Shown here piece by piece: positions 53,710 through 61,969 of a stretch of DNA of 64,000 nt. The position numbers and the translations under genes are program-made. The notes beneath the pieces were generated by a model. The model was not told where the DNA came from. It did not search any database and worked only from the letters and a program-made list of their open reading frames with translations. How positions within the stretch are numbered: position 1 is the first letter of the stretch; every line of letters starts with the position of its first letter. This DNA comes from G963667975 sp963677395 (GTDB lineage: Bacteria; Bacteroidota; Bacteroidia; Bacteroidales; G963667975). The stretch lies in contig OY781965.2 of assembly GCA_963677395.2 (NCBI GenBank), positions 3,038,001 through 3,102,000 on the forward strand, in the 5' to 3' direction.

Positions 53710-54858
53710 ATGTTTAATACATCTGCATATTTTTTAAAAATACTTTCTCTGGTAATTTTATTTCTCGCTCCACATCTTGCATTCAGTCAACATTTTGCAA
53801 TAATCAGTGATATTCACGGAGCCAGTATAAACACGTTACAGGTATCACAACTGGTTAAAAGCCGGAATCCTGAGTTTATTATAACTTCCGGAGACAATCA
53901 TTATGAAAGTCTATCGGGTATTGATGAACAAATAGGACCATATTACAGTGATTTTATTCATCCATACATTGGGAATTATGGAAACGGCGATACGATAAAC
54001 CGATTTTTCCCATGCATGGGTAACCATGATGTGGAATTAAACGGTTTCAACAGTTATCTGAACTACTTTACCCTACCCGGTAATAAACGATATTATGATT
54101 TTGTAAAAGGCAATGTCCATTTTTTTGCACTGGACTGTCTGATTACAGAACCTGATGGAATCAGCGATACTTCAATTCAGGCTCTCTGGTTAAAAAACAA
54201 GCTTGCATTGTCTGTTTCTCCGTTCAAGATTGTTTACTTTCATTATCCACCATACACTTCTGGTTATCATGGAAATACAAATTATATGCGCTGGCCGTTT
54301 AAACAATGGGGCGCATCCATTGTAATATCAGGTCACGATCATGATTATGAACGATTAATGATTGACAGTTTGCCTTATCTGGTTTGTGGCCTTGGAGGAG
54401 GAACATTGTACACAATTTACAATCCGCTGTCAGGAAGTCAGTTATTCGACGGGACTCATCATGGAGCAGTGTTTGTCGCGGTTTCTCCAGATAGTGCAGT
54501 ATTTCAATTCCAATCGACAAATGGCTTGTTGATTGATGAGTTTATCCTGCTCAAAACGCAAGCATGTTTACACATGAATGATCTTCAAAACGCTCCCAAC
54601 TCCTTCCATTTTACATGCAGTCCGAATCCTGCAAAAGAAACAATCAGGATTGAATTCGAACTTTCCCATACCGGAAATGTGGAGTTCAGTTTATCAGATG
54701 CCTTAGGAAAAGTGCTTTATGCTATTTCTGAAAAACATTATGACCCCGGGAAGCATCTTATTCAACTGAATTGTAATGATTTTACGCCAGGAATCTGTTT
54801 CCTTTGTCTGAAATCAGAAGAAGGAACCTTTACCCGTAAATTTGTACTTACGAAATAG
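53710..54858 (+). CDS. Secreted metallophosphoesterase with a T9SS sorting domain
   Basis: The start at 53710 (MFNTSAYFLKILSLVILFL) opens a signal peptide ending FSQ. The catalytic domain (about 27-280) has the calcineurin-like metal motifs: ISDIHG, GDNHYE, GNHDVE, FHYPPY and GHDHDYERL. About 80 residues at the C-terminus form a T9SS type A sorting domain (SPNPAKETIRIEFELS, then SLSDALGKVLY and a final FTRKFVLTK). It should be exported and attached to the cell surface, acting as a phosphatase or phosphodiesterase. It follows another exported phosphoesterase-fold gene by about 160 bp, but seems to have its own promoter. Confidence 0.9.
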   Translation: MFNTSAYFLKILSLVILFLAPHLAFSQHFAIISDIHGASINTLQVSQLVKSRNPEFIITSGDNHYESLSGIDEQIGPYYSDFIHPYIGNYGNGDTINRFFPCMGNHDVELNGFNSYLNYFTLPGNKRYYDFVKGNVHFFALDCLITEPDGISDTSIQALWLKNKLALSVSPFKIVYFHYPPYTSGYHGNTNYMRWPFKQWGASIVISGHDHDYERLMIDSLPYLVCGLGGGTLYTIYNPLSGSQLFDGTHHGAVFVAVSPDSAVFQFQSTNGLLIDEFILLKTQACLHMNDLQNAPNSFHFTCSPNPAKETIRIEFELSHTGNVEFSLSDALGKVLYAISEKHYDPGKHLIQLNCNDFTPGICFLCLKSEEGTFTRKFVLTK

Positions 54859-54883
54859 TTGAAGCATAATAATCCTATCACAA

Positions 54884-54915
54884 AACAAAATTATTCCCGG
54901 AATTCCAATTTTGTT
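54884..54915 (+). terminator. Weak hairpin after the metallophosphoesterase gene
   Basis: AACAAAATT and AATTTTGTT pair around a 14-nt loop holding GGAATTCC. There is no T-run after it, so termination is uncertain. Between it and ddl (to 55122) I see nothing else. Confidence 0.4.
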
Positions 54916-55122
54916 AACCCTAATTGTATTATTGCAGTAAATCTGGACGGAAAGCACTTCACCCCTTTGCACGGGTTGTGAATATTTTGTTTTGGGATTG
55001 AATCTGGTATATCTTTCGATAATTTTCTACTAGAAACACACACAAATCCAATCCCTAAGCATATTTAAGAAACACCCACCCTAAACAAAAAGAATATATC
55101 AGGGCGAAAAATTAATTTCTTA

Positions 55123-56112
55123 TTACCTTAGCGTTTCTTCGATCAACATTGTATAAAGTTCCATGATAGTAAGCCCCATAGCACGTGCCTGCTGAGGAAC
55201 TATGCTGTTTTCAGATTGGCCGGGAACTGTATTTACTTCCAGAAAATAAATGTGTTTGGTAGATTGTTCTACAATAAAGTCGAAACGAACGATTCCTTTA
55301 CAGTTGAGTGCATCGTAAAGACGGGTTGCTGTTTGGCGAATTTCTTCGGACATTTCAGAAGTTAAATCCGCAGGAGTAATCTCCATCGATTTTCCCTGAT
55401 ATTTAGCTTCATAATCGAAAAATTCTTTTTGAGAAATGATTTCGGTTAACGGAAATACGATATGTTTTCCATTGACTTTGATCATTCCGCAGGTAATTTC
55501 ACGACCGGAAATAAACTCTTCAACCAATACCTGATGATCTTCATGAAATGCTTTGGCAAGAGCAATATCAAGATCTTCCGGATTATTTACTTTAGACATT
55601 CCTATACTGGAGCCGCCTGCATTAGGTTTTACGAAACAGGGAAAACTGAGGTTATCTCTGATATAAGCTGTATCAGAATTATTACCAAACAGATGAACTG
55701 ATTTTGCCACATGAGCATAGAGCCCGGCAGCTACTACTTTGTTGCAAAAACCTTTATTAAACGTCAATGCAGAGGTTATAGAATCACAGGTGGTGTATGG
55801 AATTCCAAGCATTTCGAAATAACCCTGAAGCAAACCATCTTCACCCGGTGTGCCGTGAATGGCAATAAATGCACAATCAAATCTTACTTTTCGATGGTTT
55901 ATCGTAACCGAAAAGTCATTTTTATCTATTGGAGTCCGAATTCCATCCAACGACTGATAATACCACAACTTTCGGGTAATCACAATCTTAAATACATTAT
56001 ATTTTGCCGGGTCAAGATTTTTTTCAATTACTGCCGCACTTTTTATTGAGATAACTGATTCTCCGGAGTATCCGCCCGCTAATAGAGCTATATTTTTTCT
56101 TCGTTGTGCCAT
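55123..56112 (-). CDS. ddl: D-alanine--D-alanine ligase
   Basis: The start at 56112 (MAQRRKNIALLAGGYSGE) is chosen because the -7 box TACCTTTG at 56133-56140 rules out the ATG at 56133. The 329-residue ATP-grasp enzyme makes D-Ala-D-Ala for peptidoglycan. IHGTPGEDG, KPNAGGSSIGMSKV, EEFISGREIT and FLEVNTVPGQSENS are family motifs in the expected order. Transcribed alone. murB, another peptidoglycan gene, is nearby on the other strand. Confidence 0.95.
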   Translation of the reverse strand: MAQRRKNIALLAGGYSGESVISIKSAAVIEKNLDPAKYNVFKIVITRKLWYYQSLDGIRTPIDKNDFSVTINHRKVRFDCAFIAIHGTPGEDGLLQGYFEMLGIPYTTCDSITSALTFNKGFCNKVVAAGLYAHVAKSVHLFGNNSDTAYIRDNLSFPCFVKPNAGGSSIGMSKVNNPEDLDIALAKAFHEDHQVLVEEFISGREITCGMIKVNGKHIVFPLTEIISQKEFFDYEAKYQGKSMEITPADLTSEMSEEIRQTATRLYDALNCKGIVRFDFIVEQSTKHIYFLEVNTVPGQSENSIVPQQARAMGLTIMELYTMLIEETLR

Positions 56113-56132
56113 ATTCATAAAGTTTGTCAGCA

Positions 56133-56140
56133 CAAAGGTA
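56133..56140 (-). promoter_or_regulatory. -7 box of ddl
   Basis: The minus strand reads TACCTTTG, matching TAnnTTTG. It lies 20 bp before the chosen start and overlaps the first codon of the longer frame, which settles the start. Confidence 0.55.
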
Positions 56141-56472
56141 GAAAGTTTTTATGGGGCAAAGTATAGTTTATGACTTAGTTTTTGTGTTTAAAATGAAGTG
56201 ACGATAATTTTTAGTTATTCAGGTATTTATTACCGGATCTTGCAAACCAACATTTAACTCACAATCCCTGGCAATCAAATGTATCAAAGAAATGAAAAAC
56301 AGATTACAAAGATCTAAATAATAAAAATATCACAGCTTATTAACGTATCAATATTAAACAAATCATTTCATAAACACCTGAATGCATTTAGTTTGTACAG
56401 CTACTATACTTTAAGCTGTTTTAAAAAAATGTTATTGTTCTCATTTCTGGATTTAAAAGCTCATTCCAAGGT
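56141..56472. other. Non-coding spacer between ddl and the VOC gene
   Basis: AT-rich sequence upstream of two divergent genes. I see no gene, RNA-like structure or repeat in it. Confidence 0.5.
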
Positions 56473-56480
56473 TATATTTG
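56473..56480 (+). promoter_or_regulatory. -7 box of the VOC-family gene
   Basis: TATATTTG followed by C is an exact match to TAnnTTTG, 42 bp before the start codon. Confidence 0.5.
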
Positions 56481-56522
56481 CCTTTGAATAAAAAGAAACT
56501 TACATCTTCTACACATTAAAGT

Positions 56523-56936
56523 ATGAAACGAGTAACATCAATCGGAGGCATCTTTTTCAAATGCAAAGACCCTGAGTCAATAAATAAATGGTATTCAAAC
56601 CATTTAGGATTAAACACAGGCCCATACGGAACCAGCTTCGAATGGAGAGCTACAGAAAAACCTAATAATCATGGATTTACACAATGGAGCCCGTTTGATT
56701 ACAAAACAGAATACTTCGAGCCTTCAAATAAAGATTTTATGATCAATTACCGGGTTGAAAATCTGGAAGAGCTTGTAATATTATTAAAATCTGAAGGAGT
56801 TGAAATTTGTGACGAAATAGAAGAATGTGAGTATGGAAAATTCATACATATACTTGATCCTGAGGGAAATAAAATAGAACTTTGGGAACCAAATGATGAA
56901 GAATACGATAAAATAATTGATGGAAGAACCTTTTAG
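56523..56936 (+). CDS. VOC-superfamily (glyoxalase/bleomycin-resistance fold) protein
   Basis: A 137-residue soluble protein with two beta-alpha-beta-beta-beta modules. Features are SIGGIFFKCKDPESINKWYSNHLGL at the N-terminus (split here only for description), NYRVENLEELVILLKSEGVE in the middle and FIHILDPEGNKIELWEP near the end, where the Glu is a probable metal ligand. The family includes glyoxalase I, dioxygenases and drug-binding proteins. The exact role is unknown. It stands alone before murB. Confidence 0.85.
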   Translation: MKRVTSIGGIFFKCKDPESINKWYSNHLGLNTGPYGTSFEWRATEKPNNHGFTQWSPFDYKTEYFEPSNKDFMINYRVENLEELVILLKSEGVEICDEIEECEYGKFIHILDPEGNKIELWEPNDEEYDKIIDGRTF

Positions 56937-56982
56937 CGTTTTTCTCTGTCAATCTTCCTTTTCTGAATTCTTATAATAGCCT

Positions 56983-56990
56983 TACTTTTG
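56983..56990 (+). promoter_or_regulatory. -7 box of murB
   Basis: TACTTTTG followed by C matches TAnnTTTG and ends 16 bp before the murB start. No -33 box is clear. Confidence 0.45.
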
Positions 56991-57006
56991 CAGAAAGTTT
57001 TGAAAC

Positions 57007-58053
57007 ATGAAAATCTTTGAAAATTACTCTCTGCTTAAACTTAACACGTTCGGAATCAATGTAAGTACTGACCGTTTTACCGAAATTTCTACACGGGAAG
57101 AGTTAATTCAACTTATTAAAAGCGGTGAACTTAATCATGGTGAAGTCCTTTTTTTAGGCGGCGGAAGCAATCTGCTGTTTGCCGAAAATTTTAAAGGATT
57201 GGTAGTGAAAGTAAATCCGAAAGGAATTGAAATGCAAAACATTACCAATGAATTCACTCAGGTTAGGGTTTTGGCCGGTGAAAAATGGGACGATTTTGTT
57301 GATTTTTGTGTTGAAAACAACTGGGGTGGGTTAGAAAACCTGGCACTTATTCCCGGAAATGTTGGAACTTGTCCAATCCAGAATATAGGAGCATACGGAG
57401 TGGAAGCGAAAGATTGCATTCACAAAGTGGAAGTCATTGATGTTAAAACGGGTGAAACAAAAGTATTTTCAAATGCAGAATGTAAGTTCGGGTATCGTAG
57501 CAGTATATTCAAATATGAAGAAAAAGGCAATTATGTAATTTGGTCGGTAACGTTTCGTTTTAAAACAAAACACGAATTTAATTTGGAATATGGTGCTATC
57601 CGCCAGGAAATTGAAAAACAAGGCATAAAAAAGGTGAGGATTAAAGATGTTTCTGAAAGCGTAAAAAGTATTCGCAGAAGCAAACTACCTGATCCGGAAG
57701 AATTTGGCAATGCTGGCAGTTTCTTTAAAAATCCGATTGTTGATTTAAACACCTTTATGCGTTTGAACGAAGCATTTCCAAATCTCCCCTCTTACCCCGG
57801 CATTGAAGGAGTAAAGATTGCTGCCGGTTGGTTTATTGAACAGGCCGGATTCAAAGGATATCGTTCAGGAGATGCCGGTGTACATGAAAAACAAGCACTC
57901 GTATTGGTAAATTATGGTTCTGCAAGCGGAAAAGAAATCTGCGAACTTGCAGTAAAAATTATCAAAGCAGTAAAAGATAAATTTGATATTGAAATAGAGC
58001 CAGAAGTAAATATTAAACCGGACAATTACATACAACAACTTCTTTCAAAATAG
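57007..58053 (+). CDS. murB: UDP-N-acetylenolpyruvoylglucosamine reductase
   Basis: A 348-residue FAD enzyme that completes UDP-MurNAc for peptidoglycan. The N-terminus NYSLLKLNTFGI, FAD site FLGGGSNLLF (about 54-63), GNVGTCPIQNIGAYG (about 118-132), and GNAGSFFKNPIV (about 236-247, catalytic Ser) are present, with the final catalytic Glu in EPEVNI. It is of the E. coli-like type I length. Transcribed alone. Confidence 0.95.
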   Translation: MKIFENYSLLKLNTFGINVSTDRFTEISTREELIQLIKSGELNHGEVLFLGGGSNLLFAENFKGLVVKVNPKGIEMQNITNEFTQVRVLAGEKWDDFVDFCVENNWGGLENLALIPGNVGTCPIQNIGAYGVEAKDCIHKVEVIDVKTGETKVFSNAECKFGYRSSIFKYEEKGNYVIWSVTFRFKTKHEFNLEYGAIRQEIEKQGIKKVRIKDVSESVKSIRRSKLPDPEEFGNAGSFFKNPIVDLNTFMRLNEAFPNLPSYPGIEGVKIAAGWFIEQAGFKGYRSGDAGVHEKQALVLVNYGSASGKEICELAVKIIKAVKDKFDIEIEPEVNIKPDNYIQQLLSK

Positions 58054-58152
58054 ATTATACCAACGTAAATTCTAAATTAATCCGAAATTTTACGAGACAT
58101 GCCAATGGATAGAAATGCTAAAACTGTTACATTTTTCCAATCGGGATTACAA

Positions 58153-58794
58153 CTACATAACCTTATCTGCATAGAACTTGCAATAATCTTTTAGTCCACA
58201 GTGCTCACATTCTGGTTTTCGTGCTTTACAAACATAACGACCATGCAAAATCAGCCAGTGGTGAGCTTTTGGAATTAGTTCTTCCGGAATATATTTCACC
58301 AGTTGTTTCTCTGTTTCCAAAGGTGTTTTGGCATTTTCACTCAATCCAATACGTGCGGAAACCCGAAATACATGTGTATCCACTGCCATTGCAGGTTTAT
58401 TAAATATCACCGAAGCAATTACATTAGCTGTTTTACGACCTACTCCGGGTAATTTCTGCAGTTCATCCACATCGTCGGGAACAACTCCTTTAAAGTCACG
58501 TACGAGAACCTGAGCCATACCCAGAAGGTTTTTAGCTTTGTTATTCGGATAAGAACATGATTTGATGAATTCAAATATCTCTTCCTGTGATGAGAGTGCA
58601 AGTAAATCTGCTGTCGGAAATTTCTTTAACAAAGCAGGCGTAATTTGATTTACACGCTTATCGGTACACTGAGCAGAAAGAATTACCGCAACCAAAAGCT
58701 CATAGGGATTGGTATAGTTTAGTTCTGATTCAGCGATAGGCATGTGAATTTCAAACCATTCAATAATCTTTTGAAAGCGCTCATTCCGGTTCAT
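58153..58794 (-). CDS. nth: Endonuclease III (DNA glycosylase/AP lyase)
   Basis: The start at 58794 (MNRNERFQKIIEWFE) matches the family. The longer frame would run into the inverted repeat upstream. The 213-residue base-excision enzyme removes oxidised pyrimidines. It has the helix-hairpin-helix LPGVGRKTANVI with catalytic Lys (near 118), catalytic Asp in AVDTHVFRV (near 138) and the [4Fe-4S] loop C-x6-C-x2-C-x5-C (CKARKPECEHCGLKDYC, near 188-204). All key residues are intact. Confidence 0.96.
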   Translation of the reverse strand: MNRNERFQKIIEWFEIHMPIAESELNYTNPYELLVAVILSAQCTDKRVNQITPALLKKFPTADLLALSSQEEIFEFIKSCSYPNNKAKNLLGMAQVLVRDFKGVVPDDVDELQKLPGVGRKTANVIASVIFNKPAMAVDTHVFRVSARIGLSENAKTPLETEKQLVKYIPEELIPKAHHWLILHGRYVCKARKPECEHCGLKDYCKFYADKVM

Positions 58795-58818
58795 AATTTC
58801 TGTTTGTTTTTGAAAAAG

Positions 58819-58914
58819 AAAGAGTCTGCTCAAAAAGTCCAAACTTTAATACACTTTCCCGAAGATTGGGAAAGTCTTTTTGTCAGATAAGAGACTTTTT
58901 TGAGCAGACTCTTT
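58819..58914 (-). terminator. 96-bp nested inverted repeat between gcvP and nth
   Basis: Outer arms of 21-22 bp (AAAGAGTCTGCTCAAAAAGTC at 58819-58839 and its complement at 58893-58914 with one extra T) enclose an inner hairpin CTTTCCC-gaagatt-GGGAAAG (58854-58874). It lies 46 bp after the gcvP stop on the minus strand and can terminate it. Its length, two-level symmetry and near-perfect ends also resemble a small non-autonomous mobile element. Confidence 0.65.
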
Positions 58915-58960
58915 AAAATACTAACTGTAATACAGCAACAAACAACTCACTGATTACTAA

Positions 58961-61834
58961 TTATTTATAATTTTTGATTGGTTCACAGGTACAAACGAGG
59001 TTACGATCGCCGTAAGCATCATCGATACGACCAACAGTAGGCCAGTATTTATCATCATGAACCATTGGGAAAGCAGCTTGTTCGCGGGTGTAAGGATGAT
59101 TCCATTCAGTTGCGCAAACTACATTCATTGTATGTGGTGCATTTCTGATTAAATTATCCGTTTTATCAACATTACCGGCTTCAATCTCTGCAATTTCTTT
59201 ACGAATCGCGATTAAAGCATCCACCAAACGATCGAGTTCATGTAAAGGTTCGCTTTCAGTAGGCTCTACCATCAAAGTGCCATGAACAGGAAATGCTACT
59301 GTTGGAGCATGGAAACCATAGTCCATCAAACGTTTTGCAATATCAATTACTGGAACATCTGCAGAATGGTGATATTCATTACAATCCAGAATCATTTCAT
59401 GAGCACACATTCCATTCGTTCCTGTATAAAGGATTTTATAATGGTCTTGCAGACGAACACGCAGATAATTTGCATTCAAAATTGCATAGCGTGTAGCTTC
59501 GGTTAGACCTTCACCACCCAATAATTTGATGTAAGCATATGAAATCGGGAGAACCAAAGCACTTCCGAACGGAGAGGAAGAAACAGCCTGAATTCCCTGT
59601 TCTCCACCAATTTGAGCATAAATATGTTTTGGAAGGAAAGGAGCAAGATGTTTTGAAACACCAATAGGACCAACTCCCGGACCACCGCCACCATGAGGAA
59701 TGGCAAATGTTTTATGAAGATTTAAGTGACAAACATCGGCTCCGATAGTTCCCGGATTGGTTAATCCAACCTGAGCATTCATATTGGCACCATCCATATA
59801 AACCTGTCCACCAAATTCATGGATAATCTTTACAATTTCGAGAATTCCTTCTTCAAAAACACCGTGAGTTGACGGATATGTAACCATTAATGCAGCCAAA
59901 GTATCTTTGTATTGTTCAGCTTTTGCGCTAAGGTCAGCAATATCGATATTCCCGTTTTCATCACATTTTGTCACAACTACTTTCATACCAGCCATAACTG
60001 AAGATGCTGGATTGGTTCCATGTGCAGATGCTGGAATTAAACATACATCACGCTGGATATCACCACGACTATGATGATACGCACGAATAACCATCAATCC
60101 TGTATATTCTCCGGCTGCACCAGAATTTGGCATAAACGAAACCGCATGAAAACCCGTAACTTCAGCAAGATCTTTTTCGAGCTGAGCAATCAATTCAAGA
60201 TAGCCCTGAGCCTGATCAGCAGGAATAAACGGATGTAATGCATTGAACTCAGGCCAGCTCATGTGGAAAAGTTCGGTAGCTGCATTGAGTTTCATGGTAC
60301 ATGAGCCCAGTGGAATCATGGCACGATTCAATGATAAATCTTTAATTTCCAGCTTTTTGATATAGCGCATCATTTCAGTTTCAGAATGATAGCTATTGAA
60401 AATTTCCTGAGTCAGATAAGCAGAAGTTCTGTCGAATGATGTTTTGAAAGTACGGATTAAGCGACACTCTTCCGGTTTGCAAACAAATGCAGTAAACTCT
60501 TTTTTTGCAGCTTTTGCAAAAATTGAAAGAATCATATTTACATCAGTCAGAGTAGTTGTTTCATCAAGGCTCAAGGCTACTTTTGTAGCGCTAATATATC
60601 TGAAATTCATCTCATTAGACAAAGCTAATCCACGAATATCTTCAATTGAAACGCCTTGAGGTACTTCAAGAGTAATGGTATCAAAATAATCCTTATTCAG
60701 CAGTTTATATCCATATTTCTGAACCTCAGTTCCTAAAACTCCTGTAAGAATATTAATGTGACGAGCAATTTCTTTTAGCCCGGATGGTCCGTGATAAACA
60801 ACATACATTCCAGCCATTATTGCCAGTAATGCCTGTGCAGTACAAATATTAGAAGTTGCACGTTCGCGTTTGATATGTTGTTCGCGGGTTTGTAAAGCCA
60901 TACGGAGTGCACGGTTACCTTGTGCATCTACCGAAATACCAATGATACGACCCGGAATCTGACGTTTATAATCTTCTTTCGTTGCGAAATAAGCTGCATG
61001 TGGACCACCAAATCCCATTGGAATACCTAAGCGTTGAGTAGAACCCACTGCACAATCTGCACCCCATTCACCCGGAGGTGTTAACAGAGCAAGTGAAAGA
61101 ATATCAGCAGCTACAGCTACCATAATGTTTTTTGCATGAGCATCTGCAACAAAAGCCTTATAATCCTTGATATCACCAAATTGATCAGGATATTGAACCA
61201 ACACACCAAATGTTTTTTCGCCGAATTGTGCAGTTTCGATATTTCCAATTTCAATTTCAATTCCTAAAGGAATAGCGCGGGCTTTGACTACTTCAATGGT
61301 TTGTGGAAAAACATTTGCGGCAATAAAGAAAATATTTGCGCCTTTTTTCTGAGCATCGCGTGAACGAGAGTTGTAAAACATAATCATTGCTTCAGCAGCA
61401 GCAGTTCCTTCATCAAGCAAAGATGCATTTGCCAAAGGCATTCCTGTAAGTTCGCAAACAACAGTCTGATAATTCAACAGAGCTTCCAAACGACCTTGTG
61501 AAATTTCAGCCTGATAAGGTGTGTAAGCTGTGTACCAGCCTGCATTTTCCAGTATGTTACGAATAATTACACCCGGAGAAATTGTATTGTAATACCCTTG
61601 TCCAATGTACGTTTTATAAATTTTATTTTTTTTACCAAGAGCACGGATATGATTCTGGTATTCATACTCGTTCATTCCCTGAGGAAGGTTTAAAGGATTC
61701 TTTAAACGAATAGATGCAGGAACTGTTTTGCTAATGAGTTCTTCTAAAGATGAAACGCCAATGGCGTTTAACATCTTTTCAGCTTCTGCTTTACGAGGGC
61801 CGTTATGCCTGTAAATAAAATTGTCGCTGATCAT
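58961..61834 (-). CDS. gcvP: Glycine dehydrogenase (decarboxylating), fused P-protein
   Basis: A 957-residue PLP enzyme of the glycine cleavage system, with the two halves (P1, P2) that some bacteria split in one chain. RHNGP near the N-terminus, TPYQAEISQGRLEALLNYQT (near 91-110), SCTMKLNAATE in the middle and the PLP-lysine motif LNLHKTFAIPHGGGGPG (Lys near 706) are present. No gcvT or gcvH is adjacent, so the system is dispersed. A TATCTTTG -7 box lies at 61890-61897. I see no glycine riboswitch in the leader. Confidence 0.97.
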   Translation of the reverse strand: MISDNFIYRHNGPRKAEAEKMLNAIGVSSLEELISKTVPASIRLKNPLNLPQGMNEYEYQNHIRALGKKNKIYKTYIGQGYYNTISPGVIIRNILENAGWYTAYTPYQAEISQGRLEALLNYQTVVCELTGMPLANASLLDEGTAAAEAMIMFYNSRSRDAQKKGANIFFIAANVFPQTIEVVKARAIPLGIEIEIGNIETAQFGEKTFGVLVQYPDQFGDIKDYKAFVADAHAKNIMVAVAADILSLALLTPPGEWGADCAVGSTQRLGIPMGFGGPHAAYFATKEDYKRQIPGRIIGISVDAQGNRALRMALQTREQHIKRERATSNICTAQALLAIMAGMYVVYHGPSGLKEIARHINILTGVLGTEVQKYGYKLLNKDYFDTITLEVPQGVSIEDIRGLALSNEMNFRYISATKVALSLDETTTLTDVNMILSIFAKAAKKEFTAFVCKPEECRLIRTFKTSFDRTSAYLTQEIFNSYHSETEMMRYIKKLEIKDLSLNRAMIPLGSCTMKLNAATELFHMSWPEFNALHPFIPADQAQGYLELIAQLEKDLAEVTGFHAVSFMPNSGAAGEYTGLMVIRAYHHSRGDIQRDVCLIPASAHGTNPASSVMAGMKVVVTKCDENGNIDIADLSAKAEQYKDTLAALMVTYPSTHGVFEEGILEIVKIIHEFGGQVYMDGANMNAQVGLTNPGTIGADVCHLNLHKTFAIPHGGGGPGVGPIGVSKHLAPFLPKHIYAQIGGEQGIQAVSSSPFGSALVLPISYAYIKLLGGEGLTEATRYAILNANYLRVRLQDHYKILYTGTNGMCAHEMILDCNEYHHSADVPVIDIAKRLMDYGFHAPTVAFPVHGTLMVEPTESEPLHELDRLVDALIAIRKEIAEIEAGNVDKTDNLIRNAPHTMNVVCATEWNHPYTREQAAFPMVHDDKYWPTVGRIDDAYGDRNLVCTCEPIKNYK

Positions 61835-61889
61835 GTTATTTACTTTATTATCAGGTTTATAATAGTATTTTTATATAAATCAAACAGTG

Positions 61890-61897
61890 CAAAGATA
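61890..61897 (-). promoter_or_regulatory. -7 box of gcvP
   Basis: The minus strand reads TATCTTTG followed by C, an exact match to TAnnTTTG. The leader would be about 50 nt. That is too short for a glycine riboswitch, and none is recognisable. Confidence 0.5.
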
Positions 61898-61969
61898 GCT
61901 TTTTTGCTCGGAATACAGAATTCTGAAAAAGGAAATAAAGTAGAGATAATATAGCAACAAACATTGATA

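Noticed and set aside
61835..61969. Glycine riboswitch upstream of gcvP
   Set aside because: The leader after the -7 box is only about 50 nt and has no recognisable aptamer core.
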